Of a stretch of DNA of 22,682 bases, positions 15,432 through 22,606 are shown piece by piece. This stretch comes from an uncultured Eubacteriales bacterium (lineage in GTDB: Bacteria; Bacillota; Clostridia; Oscillospirales; Oscillospiraceae). Every line of letters begins with the position of its first letter. Position 1 is the first letter of the stretch. The stretch lies in the NCBI GenBank assembly GCA_934572535.1, contig CAKTLJ010000025.1, forward strand, positions 1-22,682. Reading direction: 5' to 3'. The notes beneath the pieces were generated by a model. That model did not search any database, was not told where the DNA came from, and was given only the letters and a program-made list of their open reading frames with translations. The translations under genes were made by a program, and so were the position numbers.

Positions 15432-15515
15432 ATCCTTCCATCTCCTTTTCGTTGTTTTTTCGCCGACCTGTCCGTCGGGCGGGACAGCCGGGACGCGCCG
15501 GAGCATGGAAAAGTC

Positions 15516-15544
15516 TTGTATAACAGGGGGGGGCATGATAAAAT
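15516..15544 (+). promoter_or_regulatory. promoter with G8 tract in its spacer (solute-binding/LuxR pair)
   Basis: TTGTAT (15516-15521), a 17-base spacer containing eight consecutive G residues (15526-15533), then TAAAAT (15539-15544) with an upstream TG (TGATAAAAT). It lies about 185 bases before the solute-binding protein gene. At G8 the spacer has the optimal length, so loss or gain of one G would weaken it. Confidence 0.65.
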
Positions 15545-15589
15545 GGGGAGGTTAGAGGGGTGGCCGTTCCGGCGCGTCCGGCTCGATAC

Positions 15590-15650
15590 ACCTCCCTTAT
15601 ACCATACTTTCCCTCGTTTGTCTCTCCCCTGAACCCCCCAAAAAGGGGAG
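15590..15650. repeat. 61-bp promoter-bearing repeat, copy A
   Basis: Matches 22277-22337 at 59 of 61 positions by eye, with weaker similarity continuing for some 10-20 bases on each side. It contains the leftward promoter boxes and the C-rich/G-rich hairpin CTCCCCT...AGGGGAG (about 15624-15650). Confidence 0.85.
15596..15624 (-). promoter_or_regulatory. leftward promoter of the SLH/pilin operon
   Basis: On the minus strand GAGACA (15619-15624), 17 bases, then TATAAG (15596-15601), with the extended -10 TGG in front. It lies within the 61-bp repeat and is identical in box sequence to the promoter at 22283-22311. Confidence 0.55.
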
Positions 15651-15727
15651 ATGCGGCCCAAAAACCGCAAATATTTTTCAAAAAATCGTCCGTTGCCCCC
15701 TGGGCGCACGGGTTCGGAGGCGATCCC

Positions 15728-17068
15728 ATGAAAAAATCTATGCTTGCCCTGCTGCTCCTGGCCGTCCTGGTCCTGGGCCTCTCCGCCTGCGGGGAGAAGA
15801 CCCTGCTCGACGCGGACGACCCCGTGACCCTGAACTTCTGGCACGTGTACGGCGAGCAGTCCGGCTCCCCCATGGACCTGCTGGTGCAGGAGTTCAACCG
15901 CACCGTCGGCCAGGAGAAGGGCGTCCGGGTGCAGGTGACGAACCTCAGCAGCGCCTCCCAGATCGGCGGCTTTCTCCGCGAGGCCCAGACGGGCGGCGGC
16001 GACGCGCCGGAGATGCCCGACCTCTTCACCTGCCACTTTGCCGACGCCGCGTCGCTGGGCGAGGAGAACCTGGTCGATTGGAACGACTGGTTCCCGGCGG
16101 AGGCGCTGGCCGACTTCGTCCCCGGCTTTCTGGCCGACGGCACGGCGGAGGACGGGCGGCTGCTGATCTTCCCCGTGTCCAAGTCCACCCAGCTGCTCAT
16201 GTGCAACGGCAGCGGCTTTGCCCGCTTTTCCTCGGCCACCGGCGTCCGCTATGACGACCTGGCCACCTGGGACGGCTTTTATGCCGCCGCCGAGGCCTTC
16301 CACACCTGGTCCGGCGGGGAGGCCTTCTGCGCCCTGGACTACCCCATCCGCGCCGTCGAGCTTCGCGCCCTGGAGGGCGGCAGCGGGGACTTCTACACCG
16401 CGGACGGCTGGTACGACACGAACAACGCGGTCTTCCGGGAGAGCTGGATGCAGTTCGCCCGCGCCCTGGCCCAGGGCCACGTCGTCGTCTCCGACCTCTA
16501 CTCCAACACCCAGGTCATGACCGGCGACGTGCTCACCGGCCTCGGCTCCTCCGCCGCCATCCTCTACTACAACGACACCGTCACCTACCGCGACGGGACG
16601 CGGGAGCCGATGGACCTGCGCGTGCTGCCCCTGCCCAGGCTCGCCGGGCGCGAGGCCCTCATGACCCAGGCGGGCGTGGGCCTGTGCGCCTACCGGACCA
16701 CCGAGCAAAAGGCCGAGGCCGCCGCCCTCTTCGTCCGCTGGCTGACGGAGAGCGAGCGCAACCTCGACTTCGTGACCCAGACCGGCTACATGCCCGTGCG
16801 AAACGGCGCCTTCGACGCCCTCGCGGACTACGACAGCTTCCCCGCGCCCGAGGAGAGCTACCGCAGCCTCTACGCTGCCCTGGGCACGATGCGGGCCGAC
16901 TACACCCCCGTCTCCGAGCCGCGCTTCGCGGGCTACTACGCCAAGGTCAGCACCCTCTACGACGGCCTGCGCCAGCTCCAGCAGACCCTGCCCGCCCGCG
17001 CCGCAGCGGGGGCGGACGTGGACGCGCTGGCGGCGGAGACCTGGGCGCTGCTCTGCTCCATTCGCTGA
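15728..17068 (+). CDS. extracellular solute-binding lipoprotein
   Basis: A 446-residue lipoprotein of the family 1 (sugar-type) solute-binding proteins. Lipobox LGLSAC gives C21. TLNFWHVYGEQSG (about 34-46) is the typical first strand with a Trp-His substrate-cleft start. DLFTCHFAD, a Trp-rich middle and the late AALFVRWLTESERNLDFVTQTGYMPVRNGAF are characteristic of this fold. GGAGG lies 7 bases before the ATG. The next gene, 26 bases downstream, encodes a membrane LuxR-type regulator, and no permease or ATPase genes follow. I therefore infer that it captures a ligand for sensing, or serves a transporter encoded elsewhere. The ligand cannot be read from the sequence. Confidence 0.85.
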   Translation: MKKSMLALLLLAVLVLGLSACGEKTLLDADDPVTLNFWHVYGEQSGSPMDLLVQEFNRTVGQEKGVRVQVTNLSSASQIGGFLREAQTGGGDAPEMPDLFTCHFADAASLGEENLVDWNDWFPAEALADFVPGFLADGTAEDGRLLIFPVSKSTQLLMCNGSGFARFSSATGVRYDDLATWDGFYAAAEAFHTWSGGEAFCALDYPIRAVELRALEGGSGDFYTADGWYDTNNAVFRESWMQFARALAQGHVVVSDLYSNTQVMTGDVLTGLGSSAAILYYNDTVTYRDGTREPMDLRVLPLPRLAGREALMTQAGVGLCAYRTTEQKAEAAALFVRWLTESERNLDFVTQTGYMPVRNGAFDALADYDSFPAPEESYRSLYAALGTMRADYTPVSEPRFAGYYAKVSTLYDGLRQLQQTLPARAAAGADVDALAAETWALLCSIR

Positions 17069-17094
17069 TTTGAACCATCGGGAGGGACCGGCAC

Positions 17095-18714
17095 GTGACG
17101 CGATTCACCCTTTCTGACCTGCGCGGCGTCAAGCGCTCCATGAAGACGCGCCTGGCGGTCTATATGCTCGCCCTCGGCGGCATTCTGGTGGCGGCGCTGA
17201 TCGCCGCCCTGCTCCTGCTGGGCCAGCTCAAAAACCCGCGGGAGGAGCTGTCTGACCGGCTCAGCTTCCAGATGGAGGCCTTCGCCTCGGACATGGGCGC
17301 CCTGTGGCGGAACGTCTCCGTCATGGGCGTCCACCTCTCCGGGGACCTGGCCGCCCTCCTCGCGGCCCAGGGGGCGGACCTGTCCGCCCTGGACGGGGAC
17401 CCGGACGCCCTGGAGCAGCTGGAGGGCGCCCTGCTGGAGCCGCTGTGCCAGTATACCCGCCAGGCGGACTGCTCCGGCGCCTTCGTGGTGCTCAACGCCT
17501 CCCTCACCGGCGGAGACGGCGCCCGCAGCGGCCTCTACGTCCAGCGCGGCAACGCCGCCCACACCACCAGCAGCCTGCTGCTCTACCGGGGCATGGCCGA
17601 CGTCGGGCGGCGGCAGGACGTGATGCCCCACCGCAAGTGGGCGCAGGAGTTCGACCTGGCGGAGTTCCCCGGCCTGACCGACCACCTGGCCACGGCCGCC
17701 GCCCCCATCGAGCGCAACTGCCGGACGACGCCCCTGCTCACCCTGCCCGACACCTCGGAGCGGGCCATCCTGCTCACCGTGCCCGTCCTCGGCGCGGACG
17801 GCACGGTCTATGGCCTGTGCGGCTTCGCCGTCAACCAGACCTACTTCTCCGCCCACCACGTCCAGCCCTCCGGCCTGCGCCAGTTCGCCTGCGTCCTCTC
17901 GGACCCCGCGCCGGAGGGGCTGGATGTCTCCCGGGGGCTGCTCACCTACCCGGCGGGCGGCTTCTGCTTCGTGCCGGACGAGCTGTTTTCCGCAAAGCCC
18001 ATCCGGGACGGCCTCTCGGTCTTCCGGGGCACGGACCTGGCCTTCGTGGGCCGCTCCCAGCCCTTCCCGGCGGCCAGCGGGGACCGAAGGCCCCACACCC
18101 TCACCGTCCTCATCCCCAAGCACGACTACGACCGCCTCCTGCTCAAGAGCAGGCTGGAGACCGGCGGGCTGCTGACGCTGCTGCTCTTCTTCGGCGTGGG
18201 CTGCTGCCTGTACTACACCCGCCGCTACCTGCGCCCCGTCCTGCGGGACATCGAGCTGCTCAAGGCGGAGAACTGCGGCGGCGCGCAGATGACCTTCGAC
18301 GAGCTGCACCCCGTCTCCGCGAAGCTGCGCTTCCACGAGCAGACGATCACCGACCTGGAGAGCGAAAAGCAGGCCCTGCGGGCGCAGGTCGAGGGCGCGC
18401 AGGAGCGCCTGGCCGCCTCCCAGGAGGAGGTCAGCCGCCTGGCCTACCTTCGGAAGAAGGAGATGGACCCCGCCGTCTACGACGCCTTCCTGGAGGGCTA
18501 CGCCCTGCTGACCGACCGGGAGCTGGCGGTCTGCGAGGCCCTGGTCAACGGGCTCAGCGCCCGCCAATGCGCCGAGCAGGCGGGCACGGCGGTCAGCACC
18601 GTGGAGACCCACCGCAAGAACATCTACAAAAAGACCAAGCTCCACAGCGTCAAGCACCTGCAAACCTGCTATGCCCTCATGCGCCTGGAGCAGCAGGCGC
18701 AAAACGACCCCTGA
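17095..18714 (+). CDS. membrane-spanning LuxR-type one-component regulator
   Basis: A 539-residue regulator. A first transmembrane helix (about 22-43) leads to a large extracellular sensor domain (about 45-355) of no family I can name. A second helix (about 357-377) is followed by a cytoplasmic helical and coiled-coil stretch (about 410-460, ESEKQALRAQVEGAQERLAA). The C-terminal LuxR helix-turn-helix (about 470-525) has LTDRELAVCEALVNGLSARQ and STVETHRKNIYKKTKLHS. It thus couples an outside signal directly to DNA binding, with no kinase or receiver. The start is a GTG, with GGGAGGG 9 bases upstream; an ATG 45 bases later would cut into the N-terminal segment. It is probably cotranscribed with the solute-binding gene and may regulate it or the divergent SLH operon. 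Confidence 0.85.
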   Translation: MTRFTLSDLRGVKRSMKTRLAVYMLALGGILVAALIAALLLLGQLKNPREELSDRLSFQMEAFASDMGALWRNVSVMGVHLSGDLAALLAAQGADLSALDGDPDALEQLEGALLEPLCQYTRQADCSGAFVVLNASLTGGDGARSGLYVQRGNAAHTTSSLLLYRGMADVGRRQDVMPHRKWAQEFDLAEFPGLTDHLATAAAPIERNCRTTPLLTLPDTSERAILLTVPVLGADGTVYGLCGFAVNQTYFSAHHVQPSGLRQFACVLSDPAPEGLDVSRGLLTYPAGGFCFVPDELFSAKPIRDGLSVFRGTDLAFVGRSQPFPAASGDRRPHTLTVLIPKHDYDRLLLKSRLETGGLLTLLLFFGVGCCLYYTRRYLRPVLRDIELLKAENCGGAQMTFDELHPVSAKLRFHEQTITDLESEKQALRAQVEGAQERLAASQEEVSRLAYLRKKEMDPAVYDAFLEGYALLTDRELAVCEALVNGLSARQCAEQAGTAVSTVETHRKNIYKKTKLHSVKHLQTCYALMRLEQQAQNDP

Positions 18715-18719
18715 AACGC

Positions 18720-18758
18720 CACCGGCAGAGCCAAGCAAGGCTCTGCCGGTGTTTGGTT
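18720..18758 (+). terminator. terminator of the solute-binding/LuxR pair
   Basis: A 13-bp stem CACCGGCAGAGCC/GGCTCTGCCGGTG with loop AAGCAA, then TTTGGTT. It lies between convergent genes and may serve both, although the T run is short on each strand. Confidence 0.75.
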
Positions 18759-18773
18759 CGCGCGCGTCTCGTC

Positions 18774-20987
18774 TCACTTCACGAGGTCACGCCACAGGAA
18801 GGTCACGACCTGGGCGCGGGTGCAGGTCCCGCTGGGGCCGAAGTAGGGGCCGTTCAGGCCCGTGGTGATCTTGTTTTCCGTCGCCCACGTGACCGCCTCG
18901 TCGTAGTAGATCCCGGCGGGCACGTCCATGAAGGGTCTGTATCCGCTCACGGGTGTGGGCGCCCCGTGAGCTCGCCACAGGAAGGTCACGACCTGGGCGC
19001 GGGTGCAGATGTCGTTGGGGGAGAAGGTCGTGGCGCTCGTGCCGCCGGTGATGCCCTCCCGGGCCGCCCAGAGGACTGCCTTGGCGTAGTAGCTGTCGAG
19101 GGGCACATCCTGGTAGGGCAGGTAGCCCTTGGCCTCGGGAGCGCCGTTTGTCCGCCACAGGAAGGTCACGACCTGGGCGCGGGTGCAGCCGAGGTCGGGG
19201 GAGAAGGTCGTGGCGCTCGTGCCGCCGGTGATGCCCTTCTGGGCCGCCCAGACGACCGCGTCCTCATAGTAGACCCCGGCGGGCACATCGACGAAGGGAT
19301 GCGTCCCGCTGGTCGGGACCGGCTTGAAGAGGGCCTCCACGGTGACGGCGGACTCGGGCATGGTAAAGGTATGGCGGTCGTTCTGCTTGGTCAGCTTGAC
19401 GGGCCGGTTCTGGCCGTCCACCACCTGGAGGGTGTCCAGGGCATAGCCCGCGTTGGGGCTGGCGGTCAGGGTGACGGTGTCGCCGGGCGCGGCCGACCAG
19501 GCGCTGGCCGTCACCGCGCCGTTCTTCGCGGTCTTCACCGTGATGGGATAGGTCTGGAGCGCGTAGGCGGGGACGACGACCTTGGTCACGGGGCTTGCGT
19601 TGTGGTCGTTGTCCTCCCAGTAGCGCACGTAGTAGGTGCCGGGGTAGACGCCCGTCTCCCCCTCCTGGCAGTAGCTCCAGCCGGTGAAGCCGTCGGCGCT
19701 GGTGCTCATCTGCATCTTTGCCGTGGTGTACTTGATCTTACCGGCCCCGCCGAGGGCCGCGGGGGCTTCCGCAGCCAGCTTGGGCGCGGACGTGTCGGCC
19801 TTGGCGATGGTCCAGGTGACCTGCTTGCTGTCGGTCGTGCCGTCCTCCCAGATGCAGCCGCCGTCGAGGACGACGGTCGCCTGGTAGGTGCCCGCGTGGG
19901 TCGCCCGCGTGGTGCCGTAGACCAAAAAGCCGGGGCCGCGTTCCAGGCCGACCTGTTCCGCGCCGTTGTAGACGAGCTTTTTGGGGGTGGGGACCGCCAC
20001 CTTCGGCTGGCTCTGCGAAAGGACCTCGATGGGGATGCTGGCGCTCGGTCCGTTCTGGCCGCAGCGGACGGTCAGGGTCTTCTGGCCGGGGTCGGAGTTG
20101 GCGAGCAGGGCCAGGGTGATGACCTGGCAGGGGTTGCTGCTCGAAATGGACAGCGAGGGGGTCTGCGCGGACGACAGCTCCCAGTAGACGAGCGGGTCCG
20201 TCAGCTCCGTGCCATTGCGGTCATAGACCCGGGCGGTGTAGTTCACCTTCTGCATCTTGACGGTGTCTGCGGTGAGGCTGTCGCTCCGGATGGGCTGGCT
20301 GCCGCCCTCCTTGAAGATGGCGATGGAGGCCGGGGCGGCCTGCGCCATCTTCTCGGCGCTCTCAAAGACCGTGACCCGTCCGGCCTTGGTCGGGGGGATG
20401 CCCTTGCACACATCCGTCTCCGTCAGCATGAAGTAGACGGTGTAGGTCCCGACGTTTTGCACCCGGAGGTCATCCTCCGTATACTTGCCGTCCGGCTGCC
20501 GGAACAGGAGCGTTCCGTGTCCCCCCGCGCTCCCCGTCTCGATCAGCCGTTCACGGGCCAGAATGTGTGCCTTGCCATCCGCGACCAGCGCAGGCTCGAT
20601 GCCCTTCAGCGTGACTACGGGCGTGGCCTTTTCGATCCGTTCGCTGCTGGCCTCCAGCTTCCCTTGCATTCCCTGGGCGCTGGCCTTGACCGTGAGGACC
20701 GCGCCGATGTCCTCTTTGCCCACCGTGTAGAGCCAGGTGGTCCTTCCGGGCACAAGCACCCCGTTGCGGTACCATGCGTAGGACAGGCCGCCCGAAGCGG
20801 TGTTCAGCTTCTTCGGCAGGGCGAGCAGGGTCTGCCCGTAGGCGGGCTTGCCCGTGAGCACGAGCTGGCCGGTCAGCGGCGTTTCCTGGTCCTGGCCGGG
20901 CGCGGCAAGGGCCGTCGCGCCCACGGCGGGCACCAGGGTCAGCAGCAGCCCCAGGGTCAGAAGCAAGCTGGTGATTCGTTTTCTCAT
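18774..20987 (-). CDS. SLH surface protein with Ig-like and InlB-type repeats
   Basis: A 737-residue secreted protein. Signal peptide 1-29 (ending TALAA). An Ig-like domain (about 37-105, GKPAYGQTLLALP and LSYAWYRNGVLV) is followed by several beta-rich domains (about 115-475), then a divergent InlB B-repeat-like domain (about 475-555, YPITVKTAKNGAVTAS, MPESAVTVEALF). Three SLH domains (about 558-737) end the protein; each closes with CTRAQVVTFLWR. They should anchor it to cell-wall polymer. The start at 20987 follows AGGAGG by about 8 bases. The gene lies 46 bases beyond the receiver-like gene, so it may be the last gene of the zinc-ribbon operon. Likely a surface adhesin or wall component; ligand unknown. 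Confidence 0.85.
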   Translation of the reverse strand: MRKRITSLLLTLGLLLTLVPAVGATALAAPGQDQETPLTGQLVLTGKPAYGQTLLALPKKLNTASGGLSYAWYRNGVLVPGRTTWLYTVGKEDIGAVLTVKASAQGMQGKLEASSERIEKATPVVTLKGIEPALVADGKAHILARERLIETGSAGGHGTLLFRQPDGKYTEDDLRVQNVGTYTVYFMLTETDVCKGIPPTKAGRVTVFESAEKMAQAAPASIAIFKEGGSQPIRSDSLTADTVKMQKVNYTARVYDRNGTELTDPLVYWELSSAQTPSLSISSSNPCQVITLALLANSDPGQKTLTVRCGQNGPSASIPIEVLSQSQPKVAVPTPKKLVYNGAEQVGLERGPGFLVYGTTRATHAGTYQATVVLDGGCIWEDGTTDSKQVTWTIAKADTSAPKLAAEAPAALGGAGKIKYTTAKMQMSTSADGFTGWSYCQEGETGVYPGTYYVRYWEDNDHNASPVTKVVVPAYALQTYPITVKTAKNGAVTASAWSAAPGDTVTLTASPNAGYALDTLQVVDGQNRPVKLTKQNDRHTFTMPESAVTVEALFKPVPTSGTHPFVDVPAGVYYEDAVVWAAQKGITGGTSATTFSPDLGCTRAQVVTFLWRTNGAPEAKGYLPYQDVPLDSYYAKAVLWAAREGITGGTSATTFSPNDICTRAQVVTFLWRAHGAPTPVSGYRPFMDVPAGIYYDEAVTWATENKITTGLNGPYFGPSGTCTRAQVVTFLWRDLVK
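18790..19187 (-). repeat. three identical 35-bp blocks in the SLH domains
   Basis: The same 35 bases, beginning CGCCACAGGAAGGTCACGAC, occur at 18790-18824, 18973-19007 and 19153-19187 (spacings 183 and 180). The two left-out blocks near 19017 and 19197 also share about 40 bases. Such identity at DNA level suggests gene conversion or recent duplication among the SLH repeats. Confidence 0.9.
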
Positions 20988-21033
20988 GATTCTTCCTCCT
21001 TCTATCATACGGTTGTAAGCAGCTGCGAAACGG

Positions 21034-21504
21034 TCAAACGCGCCTGGCTTCGTTCGCGCGCGCCATGGCCTCCGCCGTCTCGGCGATCCAGCGCTTCGCC
21101 TGCTGCGCGGTCAGCTCCCCGACGAAGTAGCCGTCGATGAGCTTCAGCTCCACTGCCTTTTCCAGCGCGGGCCGCTTTTCGGGGCAGCCCTCCTCGCAGA
21201 CGAGGTAGACCCGGCAGGCGGGGCGCTGCCGCCGCACCTCGATGGCGATGTCGCAGCGGGCGGAGACGTCCTTCGTGTCCGCCGTCTCGCCGGAAAAGTC
21301 GGTCCCCAGCAGCAGCAGGTCCACCCGCTCCGCCGCGCACTGCCAGACCACGTCCGGGCAGTCGTCGGAGAGGATGCCCAGCGGCGCGCAGCCGCCCAGC
21401 GCCCGCAGCCAGTCCGCCGCGCGGCGGGTCATGGCGGGGGTGGGGAAGCAGGCCGCCGCCCGGGGCAGGACGGGCGAGGCCGCTCGCCGTCGGAACAGCG
21501 TCAT
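21034..21504 (-). CDS. hypothetical protein, possibly receiver-like
   Basis: A 156-residue protein I do not recognise. The pattern of short hydrophobic strands and helices (PLGILSDD, VDLLLLGTDFSGE, CRVYLVCEEG, LKLIDGYFVGELTAQQAKRWI) resembles a response-regulator receiver fold, with D69 placed where the phosphoacceptor would be. The resemblance is weak and no DNA-binding domain follows. The N-terminus is basic and hydrophobic but not a clear signal. Its ATG overlaps the stop codon of the upstream zinc-ribbon gene as ATGA, so the two are translationally coupled. Confidence 0.65.
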   Translation of the reverse strand: MTLFRRRAASPVLPRAAACFPTPAMTRRAADWLRALGGCAPLGILSDDCPDVVWQCAAERVDLLLLGTDFSGETADTKDVSARCDIAIEVRRQRPACRVYLVCEEGCPEKRPALEKAVELKLIDGYFVGELTAQQAKRWIAETAEAMARANEARRV

Positions 21505-21809
21505 TCCACCGCCCCCTGTCTCCGCGCCGCCTCCGGCAGGCGCGTGCCGCACTCGGGGCAGTAGCGCGCCACGTCCGTGACGACCACGCCGCAGCCGGGG
21601 CAGCAGCGGTGGCGGGCGCGGTAGAAGTCATAGAGCGTCTTGTCCGGCAGGGCCGCGCCGCAGTCGGTGCAGCGGGCGTTCTGCGCGGGGTTGGCCCTGC
21701 CGCAGGCGGCGCAGACCTTGCGCCCGCGCAGGGTCTCCGGCCCGAAGCCGTATTCCAGCAGCTCCACCCGGCGCAGGGCCCTTCTCGTTCGCAGGTCGTA
21801 GTCTGTCAT
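21501..21809 (-). CDS. small double zinc-ribbon protein
   Basis: A 102-residue protein with two CxxC pairs per ribbon: C33, C36, C47, C50 and C70, C73, C84, C87. An N-terminal basic helix (about 5-20) precedes them. No membrane helix or enzyme domain is seen. Such proteins often bind zinc as adaptors; the partner is unknown. The start overlaps the stop of the upstream gene as ATGA (21806-21809), and the end overlaps the next start in the same way, forming a tightly coupled set of three. Confidence 0.8.
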   Translation of the reverse strand: MTDYDLRTRRALRRVELLEYGFGPETLRGRKVCAACGRANPAQNARCTDCGAALPDKTLYDFYRARHRCCPGCGVVVTDVARYCPECGTRLPEAARRQGAVE

Positions 21810-22195
21810 CTCTTCGCGCCCTCCTTTCCCTCGCCCACGTGCAGCCGCGCCCCGCAGGCGGAGCAGAAGCGGGCGTCCGGTTCCTTCAGGCGGACCCCGC
21901 AGTGGTGGCAGAACGTGGGGTACTCATCCTCCCACGGCGCGCAGTCCAGGCAGCGGTCCGCGTTGATGTTGAACATGGCGGAGGACACATACTGGCCGCA
22001 TTGGGGGCAGCGGGCAAAGGCCCGTCGGCCCTCCTCCTCCCACGCCGCCTCCAGCGCCGCCGCCTCCGTGTCCGCCCGGATGGGCCGGGTCACGCAGCAC
22101 AGCTCGCCGGAGATGTCGCAGTAGAAGCGGAAGCGCCATCCTCCGCCAGGGTCGGGGGCGACCCGGTAGGTCGCCGTCTTCTTTGCCTGCGCCAT
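21806..22195 (-). CDS. zinc-ribbon protein, first gene of the coupled set
   Basis: A 129-residue protein. The N-terminal half (about 7-60) has a small WRFRFYCDISGELCC beta-type segment followed by an Ala/Glu-rich helix. Two zinc ribbons follow: C63, C66, C82, C85 and C96, C99, C111, C114. Function is unknown. The ATG at 22195 is preferred over the one at 22201 because GGAGG then lies 7 bases away instead of 1; longer readings would run into tRNA genes. It is driven by the promoter in repeat copy B. Confidence 0.8.
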   Translation of the reverse strand: MAQAKKTATYRVAPDPGGGWRFRFYCDISGELCCVTRPIRADTEAAALEAAWEEEGRRAFARCPQCGQYVSSAMFNINADRCLDCAPWEDEYPTFCHHCGVRLKEPDARFCSACGARLHVGEGKEGAKR

Positions 22196-22276
22196 TCGCA
22201 TCCCTCCCCTCGTGCCTTGCGCTGGGCGTTTTGGTTCCGTTGGAGACGGCCGCCGCGCCGCGCGGCCGCTCCACAT

Positions 22277-22337
22277 ACCTCCCTTATACCATACTTTCTC
22301 CCGTTTGTCTCTCCCCTGAACCCCCCAAAAAGGGGAG
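22277..22337. repeat. 61-bp promoter-bearing repeat, copy B
   Basis: Matches copy A (15590-15650) at 59 of 61 positions. It sits between the tRNA-Cys terminator and the zinc-ribbon operon, in the same orientation relative to the downstream minus-strand genes as copy A. Confidence 0.85.
22283..22311 (-). promoter_or_regulatory. promoter of the zinc-ribbon operon
   Basis: On the minus strand GAGACA (22306-22311), 17 bases, TATAAG (22283-22288) with the extended -10 TGG. About 80 bases before the start at 22195. Confidence 0.55.
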
Positions 22338-22355
22338 GCGGCGGCAAAAAAACGC

Positions 22356-22402
22356 AAAAAAGCAGCAGCAATTTGGAGCTTTCGTTCCAAATTGCTGCTG
22401 CT
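22356..22402 (-). terminator. terminator of the tRNA cluster
   Basis: A perfect 17-bp stem with arms 22361-22377 and 22386-22402 around an 8-base loop, followed on the minus strand by a T run. It begins just past the CCA end of tRNA-Cys. Confidence 0.9.
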
Positions 22403-22405
22403 TGC

Positions 22406-22479
<74 letters not shown>

Positions 22480-22499
22480 GCGGGCCGCGCGATGATAAG

Positions 22500-22525
22500 A
22501 AAGACCACACTTCCGTGTGGTCTTT
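22500..22525 (-). terminator. terminator-like hairpin between tRNA-Gly and tRNA-Cys
   Basis: Perfect 11-bp stem AAAGACCACAC/GTGTGGTCTTT around GGAA (minus strand), then CTTATC. It could partly terminate after tRNA-Gly or be a processing signal. Its position inside the tRNA cluster is unusual. Confidence 0.6.
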
Positions 22526-22527
22526 AT

Positions 22528-22603
22528 TGGAGCGAGTGACGAGGCTCGAACTCGCTACCTCCACCTTGGCAAGGTGGCGCTCTACCAGATGAGCTACACT
22601 CGC
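22528..22603 (-). tRNA. tRNA-Gly (GCC)
   Basis: 76-nt cloverleaf with encoded CCA. Acceptor GCGAGTG pairs with CACTCGC, anticodon loop TTGCCAA gives GCC, T arm GAGTTCGAGCC. Confidence 0.97.
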
Positions 22604-22606
22604 ATG

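Noticed and set aside
15432..15536. 35-residue N-terminal extension of the SLH/pilin gene
   Set aside because: It lacks a ribosome site, would bury the signal peptide, and crosses the rightward promoter.
13452..15632. A 726-codon open frame opposite the SLH/pilin gene
   Set aside because: Val/Gly-rich antisense shadow; the minus strand encodes a signal peptide, pilin-like and SLH domains.
17304..21140. A 1278-codon open frame on the plus strand
   Set aside because: It runs in another frame across the LuxR gene and antisense to the SLH gene, is rich in Arg/Gly/Pro/Ala, and has no domain or ribosome site. Long shadow frames are expected at this GC content.
22361..22402. T-box or riboswitch leader near the tRNAs
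   Set aside because: The hairpin sits directly after tRNA-Cys with a T run on the minus strand; it is a simple terminator.
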